Below are positions 36,395-45,525 of a stretch of DNA of 49,895 nucleotides, in pieces. The DNA is from Rickettsia endosymbiont of Ixodes persulcatus (lineage in GTDB: Bacteria > Pseudomonadota > Alphaproteobacteria > Rickettsiales > Rickettsiaceae): positions 1 to 49,895 of the forward strand of contig JAPYLE010000133.1 of NCBI GenBank assembly GCA_027293795.1. Direction: 5' to 3'. Position 1 is the first letter of the stretch; the number at the start of each line of letters is the position of its first letter. The notes under the pieces were generated by a model, which was given only the letters and a program-made list of their open reading frames with translations, had not been told where the DNA came from and searched no databases. A program made the translations under genes and the position numbers.

Positions 36395-38194
36395 TTAATA
36401 GGATAAATTTGAATCAGTATGATTATTATTAAATCTTTGTTGTTGCATTATAGGCATCTGGTTTTTTAGTTGCTGCGGAAAATTCTTATGCATTTTACTT
36501 TTAGCGTGATCAAGTAAATCACTAAACAGCTCCTCTAAATCAAATTTAGAAAAATCTATTCTTTGCAGCTCTTCTACTGTAAACCCCCTGCAATTAGCAT
36601 GTTGTGCCGTGCCAAAACTAATAGATAATTGTTTTTTGCCTTGTTCCTGAAATACTCGTGCAAGTTTTGAATTAAAACAACAATAAGTAGATTTTTTGGT
36701 AATACATTTCTTAAATATCGGATCTTTCTTAGCACAATATGTACCAACATAGTAGCACTGACCTTTTGCTCTTTTTAAGGCTAAGGCTTGTTCTTCTGCA
36801 TTACATCTGCTAAGCCCTAGATCCTTACCCCAACCTTTGAACCCAGAACAACAATTAAGAAAATTACCGATATTTGTTTTACGACAACTATCACTTGTAC
36901 CTTTAAAAACCATAACCAGATTTGTCTGCATATCTTTTTTCATTTCATTTAACATGGCAAGGTGCCCAATACTTGCAATATCATTATTTGGCACAATAGT
37001 TGCAGTATGACAATCCCCTCCTAAACAAAACATTTGTGATCCTGCTATAGAAGAGCTAAGCTCTTTTTTCTGGGCCATACATATGTAATCTCGCCTCCAT
37101 TGCAAACAAATACTCGTAGATTGTTTAACGCAATTGCTCCTTGCAAGTTCACAAGCTTGCTTCTTTAAATGATCACACCCATATTTTGGCTCACTACTAC
37201 ATTGATATTTAATTTGCTCACTCCAGCATGGACGATTAACATTATATTGATTTAAAAATAATTTATTACCAGCTTCAAGACATATGCGATTTATTTCATG
37301 GCATTCATTTTCCTCAACCAAAGTTTCTGAAAGCTCATTTACTATTTGGAAGTATTCACCTTTTTCTCTAAATTCCTTGATTTTATCACGATATTTATAA
37401 GTAAAAACATATCTATCCCACTTAACTATATCTCTATCCCAGCCTTCAGTTAATGCTCCTTCTCCTTGAGGAGAAATGCCGATATATGTATCAATATGAT
37501 CAAGAGAAACATTTAACTTACCGGCAATTGCTGCTCTTACATCAAGCATTATTGCTTGATTATTATGCATATGCATGCTGTATATTGTTTTACGCTTACC
37601 GAAATGTCTTTTCTTTTTCCAAAAGACAGGATAAAGCCAGTGACGATAACTGTTACTTATCTCAGAACCTGAAAATGCTATTGCTTTATCTTGCCAATCT
37701 CCCCATTTATCTATTAATTCAGCATCTAGTATGAGATTCCTGATAATATCTACTTCAAATTCTACTCCTTCGCTGCAACTCTTACTAATTTTAGTCTTAA
37801 TTACTTTTTCACTAGCATTAAGTGCAGTCCCTTCAGTATGACTTAATGGATCTGCCTCAATCTTAGCTGAATTACTAATTAATGGATTTTGAGCATTAAG
37901 GTCGTATTCTTGAGAAGCATCTATTTTTTTAAGCTCACTTTGTTGTAGTAATTGACCTGCTGAACTATTATTTAACATTTGACTACCTTGCTTTGTTAAA
38001 TCTTGATTACTCATATTACGTAAATTTGAAATATCTGTGTCTTTATCAAATATTACTTTATTGCCCATTTGATCAGGATTACCAAGCCTAATACTATTTT
38101 GATACTCTATTGCTTGATTATAACTATCTTGAATATTAGCAATTGCATTAAAACTGAACAATACAATAATCATTGATAAAAATGTGAACCTCAT
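36395..38194 (-). CDS. traN: F-type TraN, mating-pair adhesin
   Basis: A 599-residue cysteine-rich outer-membrane protein begins with the signal MRFTFLSMIIVLFSFNAIAN. The N-terminal third is Asn/Gln/Ser-rich with few Cys. The C-terminal two thirds have more than twenty cysteines in TraN-type contexts (CHEINRICLEAGNKLF, NCCSGFKGWGKDLGLSRCNA, GQCYYVGTYCAKKDPIFKKC, STYCCFNSKLARVFQEQGKK). In F it contacts recipient outer-membrane proteins and stabilises mating pairs. In a Rickettsia the partner would be another intracellular bacterium. The start overlaps the trbC stop by four bases (ATGA). Confidence 0.95.
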   Translation of the reverse strand: MRFTFLSMIIVLFSFNAIANIQDSYNQAIEYQNSIRLGNPDQMGNKVIFDKDTDISNLRNMSNQDLTKQGSQMLNNSSAGQLLQQSELKKIDASQEYDLNAQNPLISNSAKIEADPLSHTEGTALNASEKVIKTKISKSCSEGVEFEVDIIRNLILDAELIDKWGDWQDKAIAFSGSEISNSYRHWLYPVFWKKKRHFGKRKTIYSMHMHNNQAIMLDVRAAIAGKLNVSLDHIDTYIGISPQGEGALTEGWDRDIVKWDRYVFTYKYRDKIKEFREKGEYFQIVNELSETLVEENECHEINRICLEAGNKLFLNQYNVNRPCWSEQIKYQCSSEPKYGCDHLKKQACELARSNCVKQSTSICLQWRRDYICMAQKKELSSSIAGSQMFCLGGDCHTATIVPNNDIASIGHLAMLNEMKKDMQTNLVMVFKGTSDSCRKTNIGNFLNCCSGFKGWGKDLGLSRCNAEEQALALKRAKGQCYYVGTYCAKKDPIFKKCITKKSTYCCFNSKLARVFQEQGKKQLSISFGTAQHANCRGFTVEELQRIDFSKFDLEELFSDLLDHAKSKMHKNFPQQLKNQMPIMQQQRFNNNHTDSNLSY

Positions 38195-38625
38195 GAATTT
38201 TCTTTGTTCATAATTTCTAATGCATCATGTAATGATATGTGACCAGTTAGTCTTTTTACTCCCTTACCTTCACTATTCACTATTATTGCTGGTACAGAAG
38301 TAATTTGATATTCCTCAAATAGATTGGGATCAATATTAAAACTAATATTAATTTCATCAGCTTTTGCTTTAGTATCTAAAAAAGAGTTATTTTTTAAACC
38401 TCGCATTACAAGTTTTGCTCCTGCTTGTTCCGCTTCAATATAATAACTCTTTAATGCTGAATCAGGCATTGAAAATGAAACAAAAATGTAGATTTGATTA
38501 TATGTTTTAGTCTCTAATTTAGGTTGTACTATATTATGTAACAATACTTCTGGTTGTGCCAAAGAACTTGTGCTACCTAATATTAGTAAACAAGTTAAAA
38601 TTATTGTTTTTAGGTTAAATTGCAT
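38191..38625 (-). CDS. trbC: F-type TrbC, pilin assembly protein
   Basis: The 144-residue protein has a signal peptide (LKTIILTCLLILGSTSSLAQ). The TrbC signature is IYIFVSFSMPDSALKSYYIE, then AGAKLVMRGLKNNSF and ITSVPAIIVNSEG. It is a thioredoxin-fold-like periplasmic protein working with TraW in pilus assembly. It lies 32 bases after traU and overlaps traN by ATGA. In many systems it is fused to TraW; here they are separate genes. No Cys pair is present. Confidence 0.92.
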   Translation of the reverse strand: MQFNLKTIILTCLLILGSTSSLAQPEVLLHNIVQPKLETKTYNQIYIFVSFSMPDSALKSYYIEAEQAGAKLVMRGLKNNSFLDTKAKADEINISFNIDPNLFEEYQITSVPAIIVNSEGKGVKRLTGHISLHDALEIMNKENS

Positions 38626-38657
38626 ATTTTTCTGTATCTTGTCATATCATTATAGCC

Positions 38658-39626
38658 TTAAAAGAGGCAGCAGGCTCTTTTCCTCCAAATCAAATAACCA
38701 AAATCTTCACCTTTAACAGGAAATTCTCTTCCCTGCTGCCAGGTAATTTCAGTCTCACCAATTTTTTTACAAGAATGCACCTCTGGTATAGGATAAGTCA
38801 TCTGCAGTCTATATTGGCTCTTTTTGATTATTGGCATTGGATATTTAGAACATAATCCTTCTCTTTCCATATACCCCCAGAGTAACAATTCCCTATGTAA
38901 CTTAGCCATAAATTTAGCTACTATTAATGCAGAAGATCCAACTCCGCCATTATGAGAGCTAGTTGTACCGGTAAAGGGATAAAGAGATCCTTGACAGCCA
39001 CAGCACCAAAACACCCTATCGTTAGAAAGATTACCAGAACTAGAGCTAATGCAATCAGCTATACATGCACTTTGAGCTATAATACTGCCAAATAATAAAC
39101 TTTCAGGATTTAATATAGCAGCCTTGTTATCATCTCCCCATAATGGATCAAATTCAGTTAAATATGCGATATCTACTTGTGACATCTCTAAACAGGCAAA
39201 ATCAAGTAAGATCTCAAGCCAGTAAATAACCGGATATATATACCAATGAACATGATAAAAGCTACTTCCCTCTATATCATCCTTAACACCTTTTTGCATG
39301 CTAGTACCAAGATTAATGCCTCCAAGACTTACCATGCACATAGGGGATTTAGTTACATCCACCAGTCTTACAGGCTCCCAAAATCCAATTGGAATACCAG
39401 GAACTGGCATCGGAATCGAAGGCTTAGGGCAAAAACAAACAATTTGCCTTGGGTTATTAGTATCAGCCATAGAACTTGATACAATTTTTACTCCTCCGAT
39501 AGTAATTGGAAATAAACATTTCCAGCAAACATCAGTGATTGGATTTACAAACCTGCCTACGCAGCCAATTGATCCATAACTATAATTACCAAGCAAAATA
39601 ATTATAATAAACATTATTAACTTCAT
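38658..39626 (-). CDS. traU: F-type TraU, mating-pair/DNA transfer protein
   Basis: The 322-residue periplasmic protein has signal MKLIMFIIIILLGNYSYGSI and then the TraU hallmark GCVGRFVNPITDVCWKCLFP. CFCPKPSIPMPVPGIPIGFW, EPVRLVDVTKSPMCMVSLGG and RVFWCCGCQGSLYPFTG follow. Many conserved cysteines imply disulfides. The length matches F TraU (330). TraU is needed for DNA transfer after pilus formation. It is preceded within 2 bases by the Phd-like ORF. Confidence 0.96.
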   Translation of the reverse strand: MKLIMFIIIILLGNYSYGSIGCVGRFVNPITDVCWKCLFPITIGGVKIVSSSMADTNNPRQIVCFCPKPSIPMPVPGIPIGFWEPVRLVDVTKSPMCMVSLGGINLGTSMQKGVKDDIEGSSFYHVHWYIYPVIYWLEILLDFACLEMSQVDIAYLTEFDPLWGDDNKAAILNPESLLFGSIIAQSACIADCISSSSGNLSNDRVFWCCGCQGSLYPFTGTTSSHNGGVGSSALIVAKFMAKLHRELLLWGYMEREGLCSKYPMPIIKKSQYRLQMTYPIPEVHSCKKIGETEITWQQGREFPVKGEDFGYLIWRKRACCLF

Positions 39627-39628
39627 TA

Positions 39629-39835
39629 TTACTTGTATATTTCAGAAGTAACTAAAGCTGTATTTGCTTGATACACTACCTTTGGTTGCTCTGCTATCAT
39701 ATTATTTTTCTCACCTGCTATTAGATACACTACTTCCCCGCTAGGCTTTACTATTGCTTGCACCCGACCTTGTAATACATGATCTATTATCTTTTCTAAA
39801 TTTTTCTTTGCTTCTGGTAATTGCCATTTCTTCAT
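39629..39835 (-). CDS. Phd/YefM-like antitoxin, no toxin partner visible
   Basis: A 68-residue protein opens MKKWQLPEAKKNLEKIIDHV, followed by LQGRVQAIVKPSGEVVYLIA, the ribbon-helix/Phd pattern W-x-L-x-E-A-K...G-x-x-Q-x-I. In Phd-type proteins this half dimerises and binds the operator; the C-terminal half (NNMIAEQPKVVYQANTALVT) would bind a toxin. No Doc, RelE or VapC-like gene lies next to it: traW is upstream and traU starts two bases downstream. GGAGGT (about 39841-39846) precedes its ATG. It could be a solitary regulator of the tra operon or the remnant of a toxin-antitoxin pair. Confidence 0.78.
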   Translation of the reverse strand: MKKWQLPEAKKNLEKIIDHVLQGRVQAIVKPSGEVVYLIAGEKNNMIAEQPKVVYQANTALVTSEIYK

Positions 39836-39900
39836 AGATTACCTCCGGATTTTATCAGTTTTTATTCACACCTTAATTTTTACTCAAATACTATAATATT

Positions 39901-40593
39901 TCAATTAATCTTTATTTCACTAATCTTTAATAAAATCCCTTTTTGCTCTATTATAGCTGGAATAGCTTTTATCTTAAAACGAGTAGTAAGCACACCCCCT
40001 TGATCAAAAAATATTTGCTTGTTTAATTCTTGCCCAAGCTCTATAGGGTTTCCTTTAGTAAGTACTAATCTTCCTATTTGTAATTTAGCCCACTTAACCT
40101 GCTGCTCATCATCTCCATCAATAAATATCAATAGCTCCCCCCAACTTATTTTTTCTAAAGGATTCACACTTGTTCCAGCTTTTACTATGATGTTTCCCGC
40201 TTGATCTTTTATATCTGTCTTTTGTATAAAGCTTGGATCATAGTACCAGCTACGGTTTTTATTTGCTTTTACTAGAGCTAAGACAGGAGTTGGTCTAGAG
40301 ATTTTTTGCTTTGCTCTATTTTGAAATTCTTCCTGTATTTTCTCTAAATTTCCATTTTGTTTTACTATTTTGAGCCTCGCCATAATTATCTCTAGTAAAG
40401 ATTCTTCAATAATGGGAAATATATGACCTCTAACACCATAATCTAATATTTTACTGCTTTTACTTTTGCCAAGCTTATTAACACCATCTGCATTCACATT
40501 ACTGACTTGCAATATCGCTAAAAATAAAATAAAATAAAAAAGCTGATTATAATAATTTTTAGAGCTAAATATCTTCCCATATTTTCTAATCAC
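39901..40593 (-). CDS. traW: F-type TraW, pilus assembly
   Basis: This TraW-like periplasmic protein has signal NQLFYFILFLAILQVSNVNA, then KILDYGVRGHIFPIIEESLL, RPTPVLALVKANKNRSWYYD, KAGTSVNPLEKISWGELLIF and FKIKAIPAIIEQKGILLKI. These are the conserved TraW blocks, including RTW-YDPS-like RSWYYDPSF. GTG 40593 directly follows the traC stop (TAA 40597-40595) and leaves a normal-length signal; ATG 40644 would overlap traC by 50 bases. Length from GTG is 230 residues, near F TraW (210). It acts with TrbC. Confidence 0.9.
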   Translation of the reverse strand: MIRKYGKIFSSKNYYNQLFYFILFLAILQVSNVNADGVNKLGKSKSSKILDYGVRGHIFPIIEESLLEIIMARLKIVKQNGNLEKIQEEFQNRAKQKISRPTPVLALVKANKNRSWYYDPSFIQKTDIKDQAGNIIVKAGTSVNPLEKISWGELLIFIDGDDEQQVKWAKLQIGRLVLTKGNPIELGQELNKQIFFDQGGVLTTRFKIKAIPAIIEQKGILLKISEIKIN

Positions 40594-40594
40594 T

Positions 40595-43114
40595 TTAAGC
40601 CAAGCCTCGCTCTTCCATGATACTATTAATTGCATCCGTTGCATTTAAGCCTTGAATCATTCTATCCTCTATAGCTTGGTAATCCCTAGCATTAGTAGAT
40701 GTTAGCATCAGAGTAAATGGGTCTAACATTAACCTTGCTACTACTCCATGAACACTTGGTCCATAAATCGCTACTTCACTATAATGCGGCGGGTTTGAAT
40801 GAATTGATTGCAGTAAATTTAGCTTCCAATCCTCATCTACAAAACCTGCAAGCTTAGGGTTTGTTCTCATTGCTTTAAAGCTCTCAGGATTTTGCTTAAG
40901 AATAACTTTATGTGATGAGTTCTCAAAAGCTTTTTCAGCAGCAGATCCTGCTTCCCTGAAGTAATCAGTTAATTGCTGAGTAGCAAGAGTAATTGAGCCA
41001 TTGTATTTTCTTGCAATTCTACCTGCTTCTTCAATAAATTCTCCAGATCTCTTGCCAGATAGTAATTTCCATGCTTCATCAATCATGATTAAAAATGGAC
41101 GCTTCCTATCACCTTTAACCATTGCTTGGTTAATATGCACAATCATGATTTGTACAATTACTGCAAGTAGTGCCGGGCTACTACGAAGATGATCAGTTTC
41201 AATTACTACTATATCTGAATTTAGTGATAATTTTGCCTTACCACTAAAAAACTTGCCATATTGTCCATCTCTGATGAATGGAAATAACATATTACCAAGT
41301 TCTTGCGAATAAGACTCTTCTCTTTTAAGCAACCAATCTGCTATGTCAGTGATCTCAGCTCTTGCTCCTTTTGCTTGCCAAACGGCTATTAAGGCTTTTT
41401 GCAGCATTGGTTGCTGCAAATCATTAGTGCCATACTGAGGTGCTGCCATGGTAGCTAAAATCGATGGAAAACTTGCGAGGAAATCTGCTTGTGCTTCAAT
41501 TGAATCTTCGCTGCCGCCTGCCGGAATTTCTGAAAATGGATTAATAGAAATAGGATTTTTTACATCAAATTCAATATAATTACCGCCCAGCAACAAACAA
41601 GTTCTTTTAAATGATCTACCATAATCAAGAACAAATACTTTGCCGCCTATACCCAAAATTGATAGCATTAACTCCTGCATAAACACTGATTTACCAGATC
41701 CTGGTACTCCTGCTATACAAAGATTAAAATTTTCATTGGGAGCTGCAGCTGTGCTATATAAATTTGAACCAATTAATGCTGAACCAAAGGGCGACCAATA
41801 CATTATCTGTCCTCTTCTACCGGTAAGCAGCATTCCAGGAGAGCTTAAATCCCCTTTCCATTCACCAATGATAGGCAGTAACACCTTACTTTCTGAGGCA
41901 ATAGTCCTTATGCCTCTACCAAGATTTGATAATGCTATGCCGACTCCCCGAGTCTTTTTATTAAATATGTTATTGAATCTATTAAATTTACCCATTAAAG
42001 AATTAGGTGCTGCTTCAACTAACTGCATCGGTAAACTAGCAAGCACTACTGCTAAATGATCATATTTACAAGGGACAAAATACCAGCCACTTCTTCGCAT
42101 ATGTGAGCAAAACTGTGATGCTGATCCTTTGGCTTTATTCTTCTGATCCCACATAATGATATTTAAGTGGATATTTACTACTCTATCGCCGTTTTGCAAG
42201 CACGCTACTGCTCCTGCTAAATCTTGTGCCTCGTACTGCAGATTAGGAAAAAACTTACCCATTCCAGCATTAATATTTCTCTCTAAAGCTTCTCTTTTAG
42301 TAATAGCAGATGTTTTTGCAACTAATTGATTTGGTATAATCTGCAAACCAAAATGAATCAGAAAATTTGCTCTAATATATTCATCTCGTCTTAGTGCGTT
42401 ACCTAAAAACAAATCCATGGCTGATAAACGCCACTCAGAAGGTCTTTTTCCTGCCTCTAGAGCGATAAATATTTGATTATCATTAAGACTTACATAATCT
42501 TCCTTTTCATATAAAGAAAAATTACCGGGTAAAATCTGCTCAGATAATATTTCGCAAAGGTTAAGTTCAGGATGCTCTTCTTCTCTCCAGCCAAATATTA
42601 AACGGACAAATTTTAATAGCAATGTTGCCTCAACATTGTAGGTAGTAAGGCCAATTGATTTAAATGTATCTTGCAGTACTTCTCTTCTTCGTATCATCTC
42701 ATTAATATCAATCGTCAGCGTCGGAATAGTAACTGAAATTAATAAAACAACATCTTTTATATTTCCCTCTTCCTTTGCTTTTGCTTGCAAAAATTTTGTT
42801 CTTCTACTGCTAAGCTCAGCAAAGATGCTGCCTTTTCTATGTAATTGCCAGTTATCTAGATATTCTCTTATATGATCAGAGCCAATCATCAATACTTCAA
42901 AACTACTTCCTACCGGTAAATTCTCATCACTTTTTAAAAATTCAGCTATCTCTCCTTGAGCTTGCAAGCTTGTTCCAACTAATGGCCAGCCAAGCAGGAC
43001 AAATCCTACTGAAGCCCTATTAAAAAACAAGCTACTCTCCTCATCATATGATTCATAAACAAAATGTTTAGCTAGTCTTTCCCGAGCAAAATCTTTATCA
43101 ATTCCTGATATCAT
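40595..43114 (-). CDS. traC: F-type TraC, VirB4-like T4SS ATPase
   Basis: The 839-residue cytoplasmic ATPase powers pilus assembly. The Walker A GVPGSGKSVFMQ is at about residue 465, preceded by NENFNLCIAG. Walker B-like RPFLIMIDEAWKLLSGKRSG and GSITLATQQLTDYF follow. The N-terminal TraC domain starts MISGIDKDFARERLAKHFVY. ATG 43114 is chosen because GGAAGGT lies seven bases upstream and the extra upstream residues to 43186 overlap traV strongly. It still overlaps the traV stop by 17 bases. The length matches F TraC (875). Confidence 0.96.
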   Translation of the reverse strand: MISGIDKDFARERLAKHFVYESYDEESSLFFNRASVGFVLLGWPLVGTSLQAQGEIAEFLKSDENLPVGSSFEVLMIGSDHIREYLDNWQLHRKGSIFAELSSRRTKFLQAKAKEEGNIKDVVLLISVTIPTLTIDINEMIRRREVLQDTFKSIGLTTYNVEATLLLKFVRLIFGWREEEHPELNLCEILSEQILPGNFSLYEKEDYVSLNDNQIFIALEAGKRPSEWRLSAMDLFLGNALRRDEYIRANFLIHFGLQIIPNQLVAKTSAITKREALERNINAGMGKFFPNLQYEAQDLAGAVACLQNGDRVVNIHLNIIMWDQKNKAKGSASQFCSHMRRSGWYFVPCKYDHLAVVLASLPMQLVEAAPNSLMGKFNRFNNIFNKKTRGVGIALSNLGRGIRTIASESKVLLPIIGEWKGDLSSPGMLLTGRRGQIMYWSPFGSALIGSNLYSTAAAPNENFNLCIAGVPGSGKSVFMQELMLSILGIGGKVFVLDYGRSFKRTCLLLGGNYIEFDVKNPISINPFSEIPAGGSEDSIEAQADFLASFPSILATMAAPQYGTNDLQQPMLQKALIAVWQAKGARAEITDIADWLLKREESYSQELGNMLFPFIRDGQYGKFFSGKAKLSLNSDIVVIETDHLRSSPALLAVIVQIMIVHINQAMVKGDRKRPFLIMIDEAWKLLSGKRSGEFIEEAGRIARKYNGSITLATQQLTDYFREAGSAAEKAFENSSHKVILKQNPESFKAMRTNPKLAGFVDEDWKLNLLQSIHSNPPHYSEVAIYGPSVHGVVARLMLDPFTLMLTSTNARDYQAIEDRMIQGLNATDAINSIMEERGLA

Positions 43115-43340
43115 TATTATACCTTCCAAAGCATCTCGATTTAAAATTAGGCTTATCATTATTATTATTTGGATTAAACATATCAAGATCTGCCATTTTA
43201 TTTACTTCATATAAAGATTTACATTTTAGTCCTTGGGGCAGCGGGCAATCAAAATCGCTTCTATATGGCATCAACTTACAACCAGAAACGATAAAGCTTA
43301 ACATTAATAACAACAGCAGATTAATTATTTTATTATTCAT
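43098..43340 (-). CDS. traV: F-type TraV, T4SS outer-membrane lipoprotein
   Basis: The 80-residue lipoprotein has signal MNNKIINLLLLLMLSFIVSG with lipobox V-S-G-C, then MPYRSDFDCPLPQGLKCKSL, the TraV pattern SDFDCP...G..C.S. TraV forms the outer-membrane core with TraK and TraB. It is short compared with F TraV (171). Its stop overlaps traC, and its ATG overlaps the traB stop by one base. Confidence 0.9.
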   Translation of the reverse strand: MNNKIINLLLLLMLSFIVSGCKLMPYRSDFDCPLPQGLKCKSLYEVNKMADLDMFNPNNNNDKPNFKSRCFGRYNNDIRN

Positions 43341-44752
43341 TAAAAATTACCCGGATATTGTTGTTCTGACTGCAAATCAATATCTGTCATTTCATCATCA
43401 TTCTTACTAAAACGTTCTTGCAATTTAGTTTTTGCCTTAGTAAAACTTGTTACTTTATTACCGGCATAATTTTGATAATTACTATAATTTGTGCTATTTT
43501 GCGAATAATCAGTAATAGTTGGCGGCAGTAATCTATCTACTTTAGAAGCCTCTTTATTCTCTCTTAAATCAAAACCTTTTCTAAATACTACATCTATTAC
43601 TCTACCTGAAGCTACAACAATTACCGGACTCATGCTTTCTGCCCGTTTAATTGCAAAATCAGCAAGCTTTTCTAAAGCATTACCGGTACCGGCATAAACA
43701 CCGGCTTTTAGAGAATCCTGAGCTTTTAAAGCATTTTGCTGACCGGTAATCGGTGACACCGGAAATACGCTATTTGTTGCCTGGTTCTGAAAAAATTGTG
43801 CTATCCCGCCAAGTACGCCGTTAAGCACCGCCATCCTTGCGACATCTGATGATCTATCAACTACTATTCCCTTAATTCCAGGTCTACCATCTTCTCCTAT
43901 TAACCAACCTTCTACTGGTTTTTCAATTATCTCTCCATTACTATTTAGTAAAGATACCGTCTCTAACCGGCATTTAGCCCGCTCTGATGAAATATCCCCA
44001 GTGCAAGAACCAATTAAAATTGCTTCTTTGATTTGCTCCGTTTTATACCCCTTAGAAAAAATAGCTGTATCAACAAGCCTTACCATTATAGGCTCAGGTG
44101 AAGCTGCATTATTAGTGCCGGTTCCAACTACTACTCCGGTAAGCAGCAACCCCCGTGCAAAGCTACCGGTAGTAATATAATCTTTAACGTCTTTTTTAAC
44201 CTTTAAGTCAGCTCTTTTTACATAACCAAGTAATCTTTTTACTGGAGCAGTAGGAGCAGCAGCAATGCTTTGCTCAAGGTTATTATCTAGTAAATCTTCT
44301 ATTTTTTGATTATTATTAAAATCATTGCCATCATATAATATAGTTTCTTTAAGAGGATTCTCTAATGATTCTAACTTTTGACTAAAATCATCAATTTTAG
44401 TTTTAGTTTCTAAATATTTATTCTCGATTAGCTTTTCTAAATGATTCTGCATGTTTTTGACTTCATTTAATATTTCTGCAGTCCATTTTGCCCTTGGATC
44501 TATGGCCTTTTCTATTCCGGATATTTCCCTTGATTGTCTATCTTCTTGTAAACCTCGGGAAGCTTTTACCTCACTTTCTGAAAATCCATAAAATACCAGA
44601 ACCATTATTACCCCTATGCAAGCTAGTGTAACTAATGGTCTGTTTTTAATTATTTCTATGAGTCCTGATAATCTTTTACTAAATGCAGATGGTAATTTAT
44701 GATCTTCTACTGTACTTTGTAATTCTTCCTGCTTATTGAAATCTTGATCCAT
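43340..44752 (-). CDS. traB: F-type TraB, VirB10-like core protein
   Basis: The 470-residue bitopic protein has an N-terminal cytoplasmic stretch, one membrane segment near residues 35-52 (LVTLACIGVIMVLVFYGF), a coiled coil at about 80-150, and the TraB/VirB10 beta-barrel domain (LLLTGVVVGTGTNNAASPEP, AILIGSCTGDISSERAKCRL, EKPVEGWLIGEDGRPGIKGI, RMAVLNGVLGGIAQFFQNQA). It spans from the inner membrane to the outer-membrane core. The length equals F TraB (475). Confidence 0.95.
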   Translation of the reverse strand: MDQDFNKQEELQSTVEDHKLPSAFSKRLSGLIEIIKNRPLVTLACIGVIMVLVFYGFSESEVKASRGLQEDRQSREISGIEKAIDPRAKWTAEILNEVKNMQNHLEKLIENKYLETKTKIDDFSQKLESLENPLKETILYDGNDFNNNQKIEDLLDNNLEQSIAAAPTAPVKRLLGYVKRADLKVKKDVKDYITTGSFARGLLLTGVVVGTGTNNAASPEPIMVRLVDTAIFSKGYKTEQIKEAILIGSCTGDISSERAKCRLETVSLLNSNGEIIEKPVEGWLIGEDGRPGIKGIVVDRSSDVARMAVLNGVLGGIAQFFQNQATNSVFPVSPITGQQNALKAQDSLKAGVYAGTGNALEKLADFAIKRAESMSPVIVVASGRVIDVVFRKGFDLRENKEASKVDRLLPPTITDYSQNSTNYSNYQNYAGNKVTSFTKAKTKLQERFSKNDDEMTDIDLQSEQQYPGNF

Positions 44753-44777
44753 TGCTTTTAATCAATATCTTAATTAT

Positions 44778-45110
44778 CTAACTGATTTTCATCCCACTAG
44801 AGACCCACTCTAAATAAAATCCTAAAATAATACCAATAGCTACAATTGCTCCGGCAAGTCTTAAATTACCCCTGACTACTGCCCAGATTGATGATAAAAT
44901 CGTTGCCCCTGATATCCCGATAGTTTTAAGTTTACCGGTAGAGAGCCCACCAATGCGATCTAACTGTCCTTCTAATGTTTCTCCTAAAGCTACTTCAGAT
45001 AGTATTACATTTACACAAAAAATTAATAATACCGGCAATAAATTATATATTATCCTTAAACACTGTTTATTATTTTCTTTTTCTATTACATCTTTGTTTT
45101 TTACATTCAT
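44778..45110 (-). CDS. Small two-helix membrane protein, possible TraA-like pilin
   Basis: The 110-residue protein has a long leader ending in a hydrophobic segment (LLPVLLIFCVNVILSEVALG, cut likely after ALG), then a mature part of about 68 residues. This has two hydrophobic helices (TIGISGATILSSIWAVVRG and AGAIVAIGIILGFYLEWVSS) with a short basic loop. Leader, mature size (about 68-70) and helix-loop-helix layout are those of F-type pilin precursors, but the sequence itself is not a clear TraA. It lies between traK and traB, where F has no gene; F traA is upstream of traL. The ORF overlaps traK by 41 bases, so a later start is possible. Confidence 0.6.
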   Translation of the reverse strand: MNVKNKDVIEKENNKQCLRIIYNLLPVLLIFCVNVILSEVALGETLEGQLDRIGGLSTGKLKTIGISGATILSSIWAVVRGNLRLAGAIVAIGIILGFYLEWVSSGMKIS

Positions 45111-45525
45111 GATGCTTATCTTCCTTATTATTAGTTAACTTTGTTACTTCTTGTTCTAAATCAAACTTCATAAGTCTAATCGGTGTTGGTTTGCTTTTAG
45201 TAAAATTCAGCATTAAATCTTGGATTGTACCATTTTCCCCAATTAGGGTTAAGTAAAGCTTAGCTTGGGTCTGCTGCGGCAAAATAAATAAACAACCTGA
45301 ATCATGTACTACTATTTCTGCAGCTTCCCTAGGGTGAATAAAGATATCATTAATCTTTTCTCCTTCGATATTAATTCTAGTAGGACCGTCTTTTGCTATT
45401 TGCAGCTCTAACAAAGAATCAGCATGTAACATATAATGTGTCCCATAAGCATTACTACTAAAGCTTGCAAGCATTATGCCAACAAAAACTACTAAGATCT
45501 GCAATTCTGACTTCAAACTCTTCAT
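45070..45525 (-). CDS. traK: F-type TraK, secretin-like core component (short)
   Basis: The 151-residue protein has signal SELQILVVFVGIMLASFSSN followed by AYG. The TraK N-domain is visible as LLELQIAKDGPTRINIEGEK and NDIFIHPREAAEIVVHDSGC, then FILPQQTQAKLYLTLIGENG. F TraK has 242 residues; here the C-terminal domain that interacts with TraV/TraB is missing and is replaced by a basic tail (DKHHECKKQRCNRKRK) that overlaps the next gene. The start overlaps traE by four bases. It could be naturally short in RAGEs or shortened by an old frameshift. Confidence 0.85.
   Translation of the reverse strand: MKSLKSELQILVVFVGIMLASFSSNAYGTHYMLHADSLLELQIAKDGPTRINIEGEKINDIFIHPREAAEIVVHDSGCLFILPQQTQAKLYLTLIGENGTIQDLMLNFTKSKPTPIRLMKFDLEQEVTKLTNNKEDKHHECKKQRCNRKRK

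Noticed and set aside
37453..39579. Plus-strand ORFs across traN and traU
   Set aside because: They overlap well-supported tra genes entirely and show no recognisable domains.
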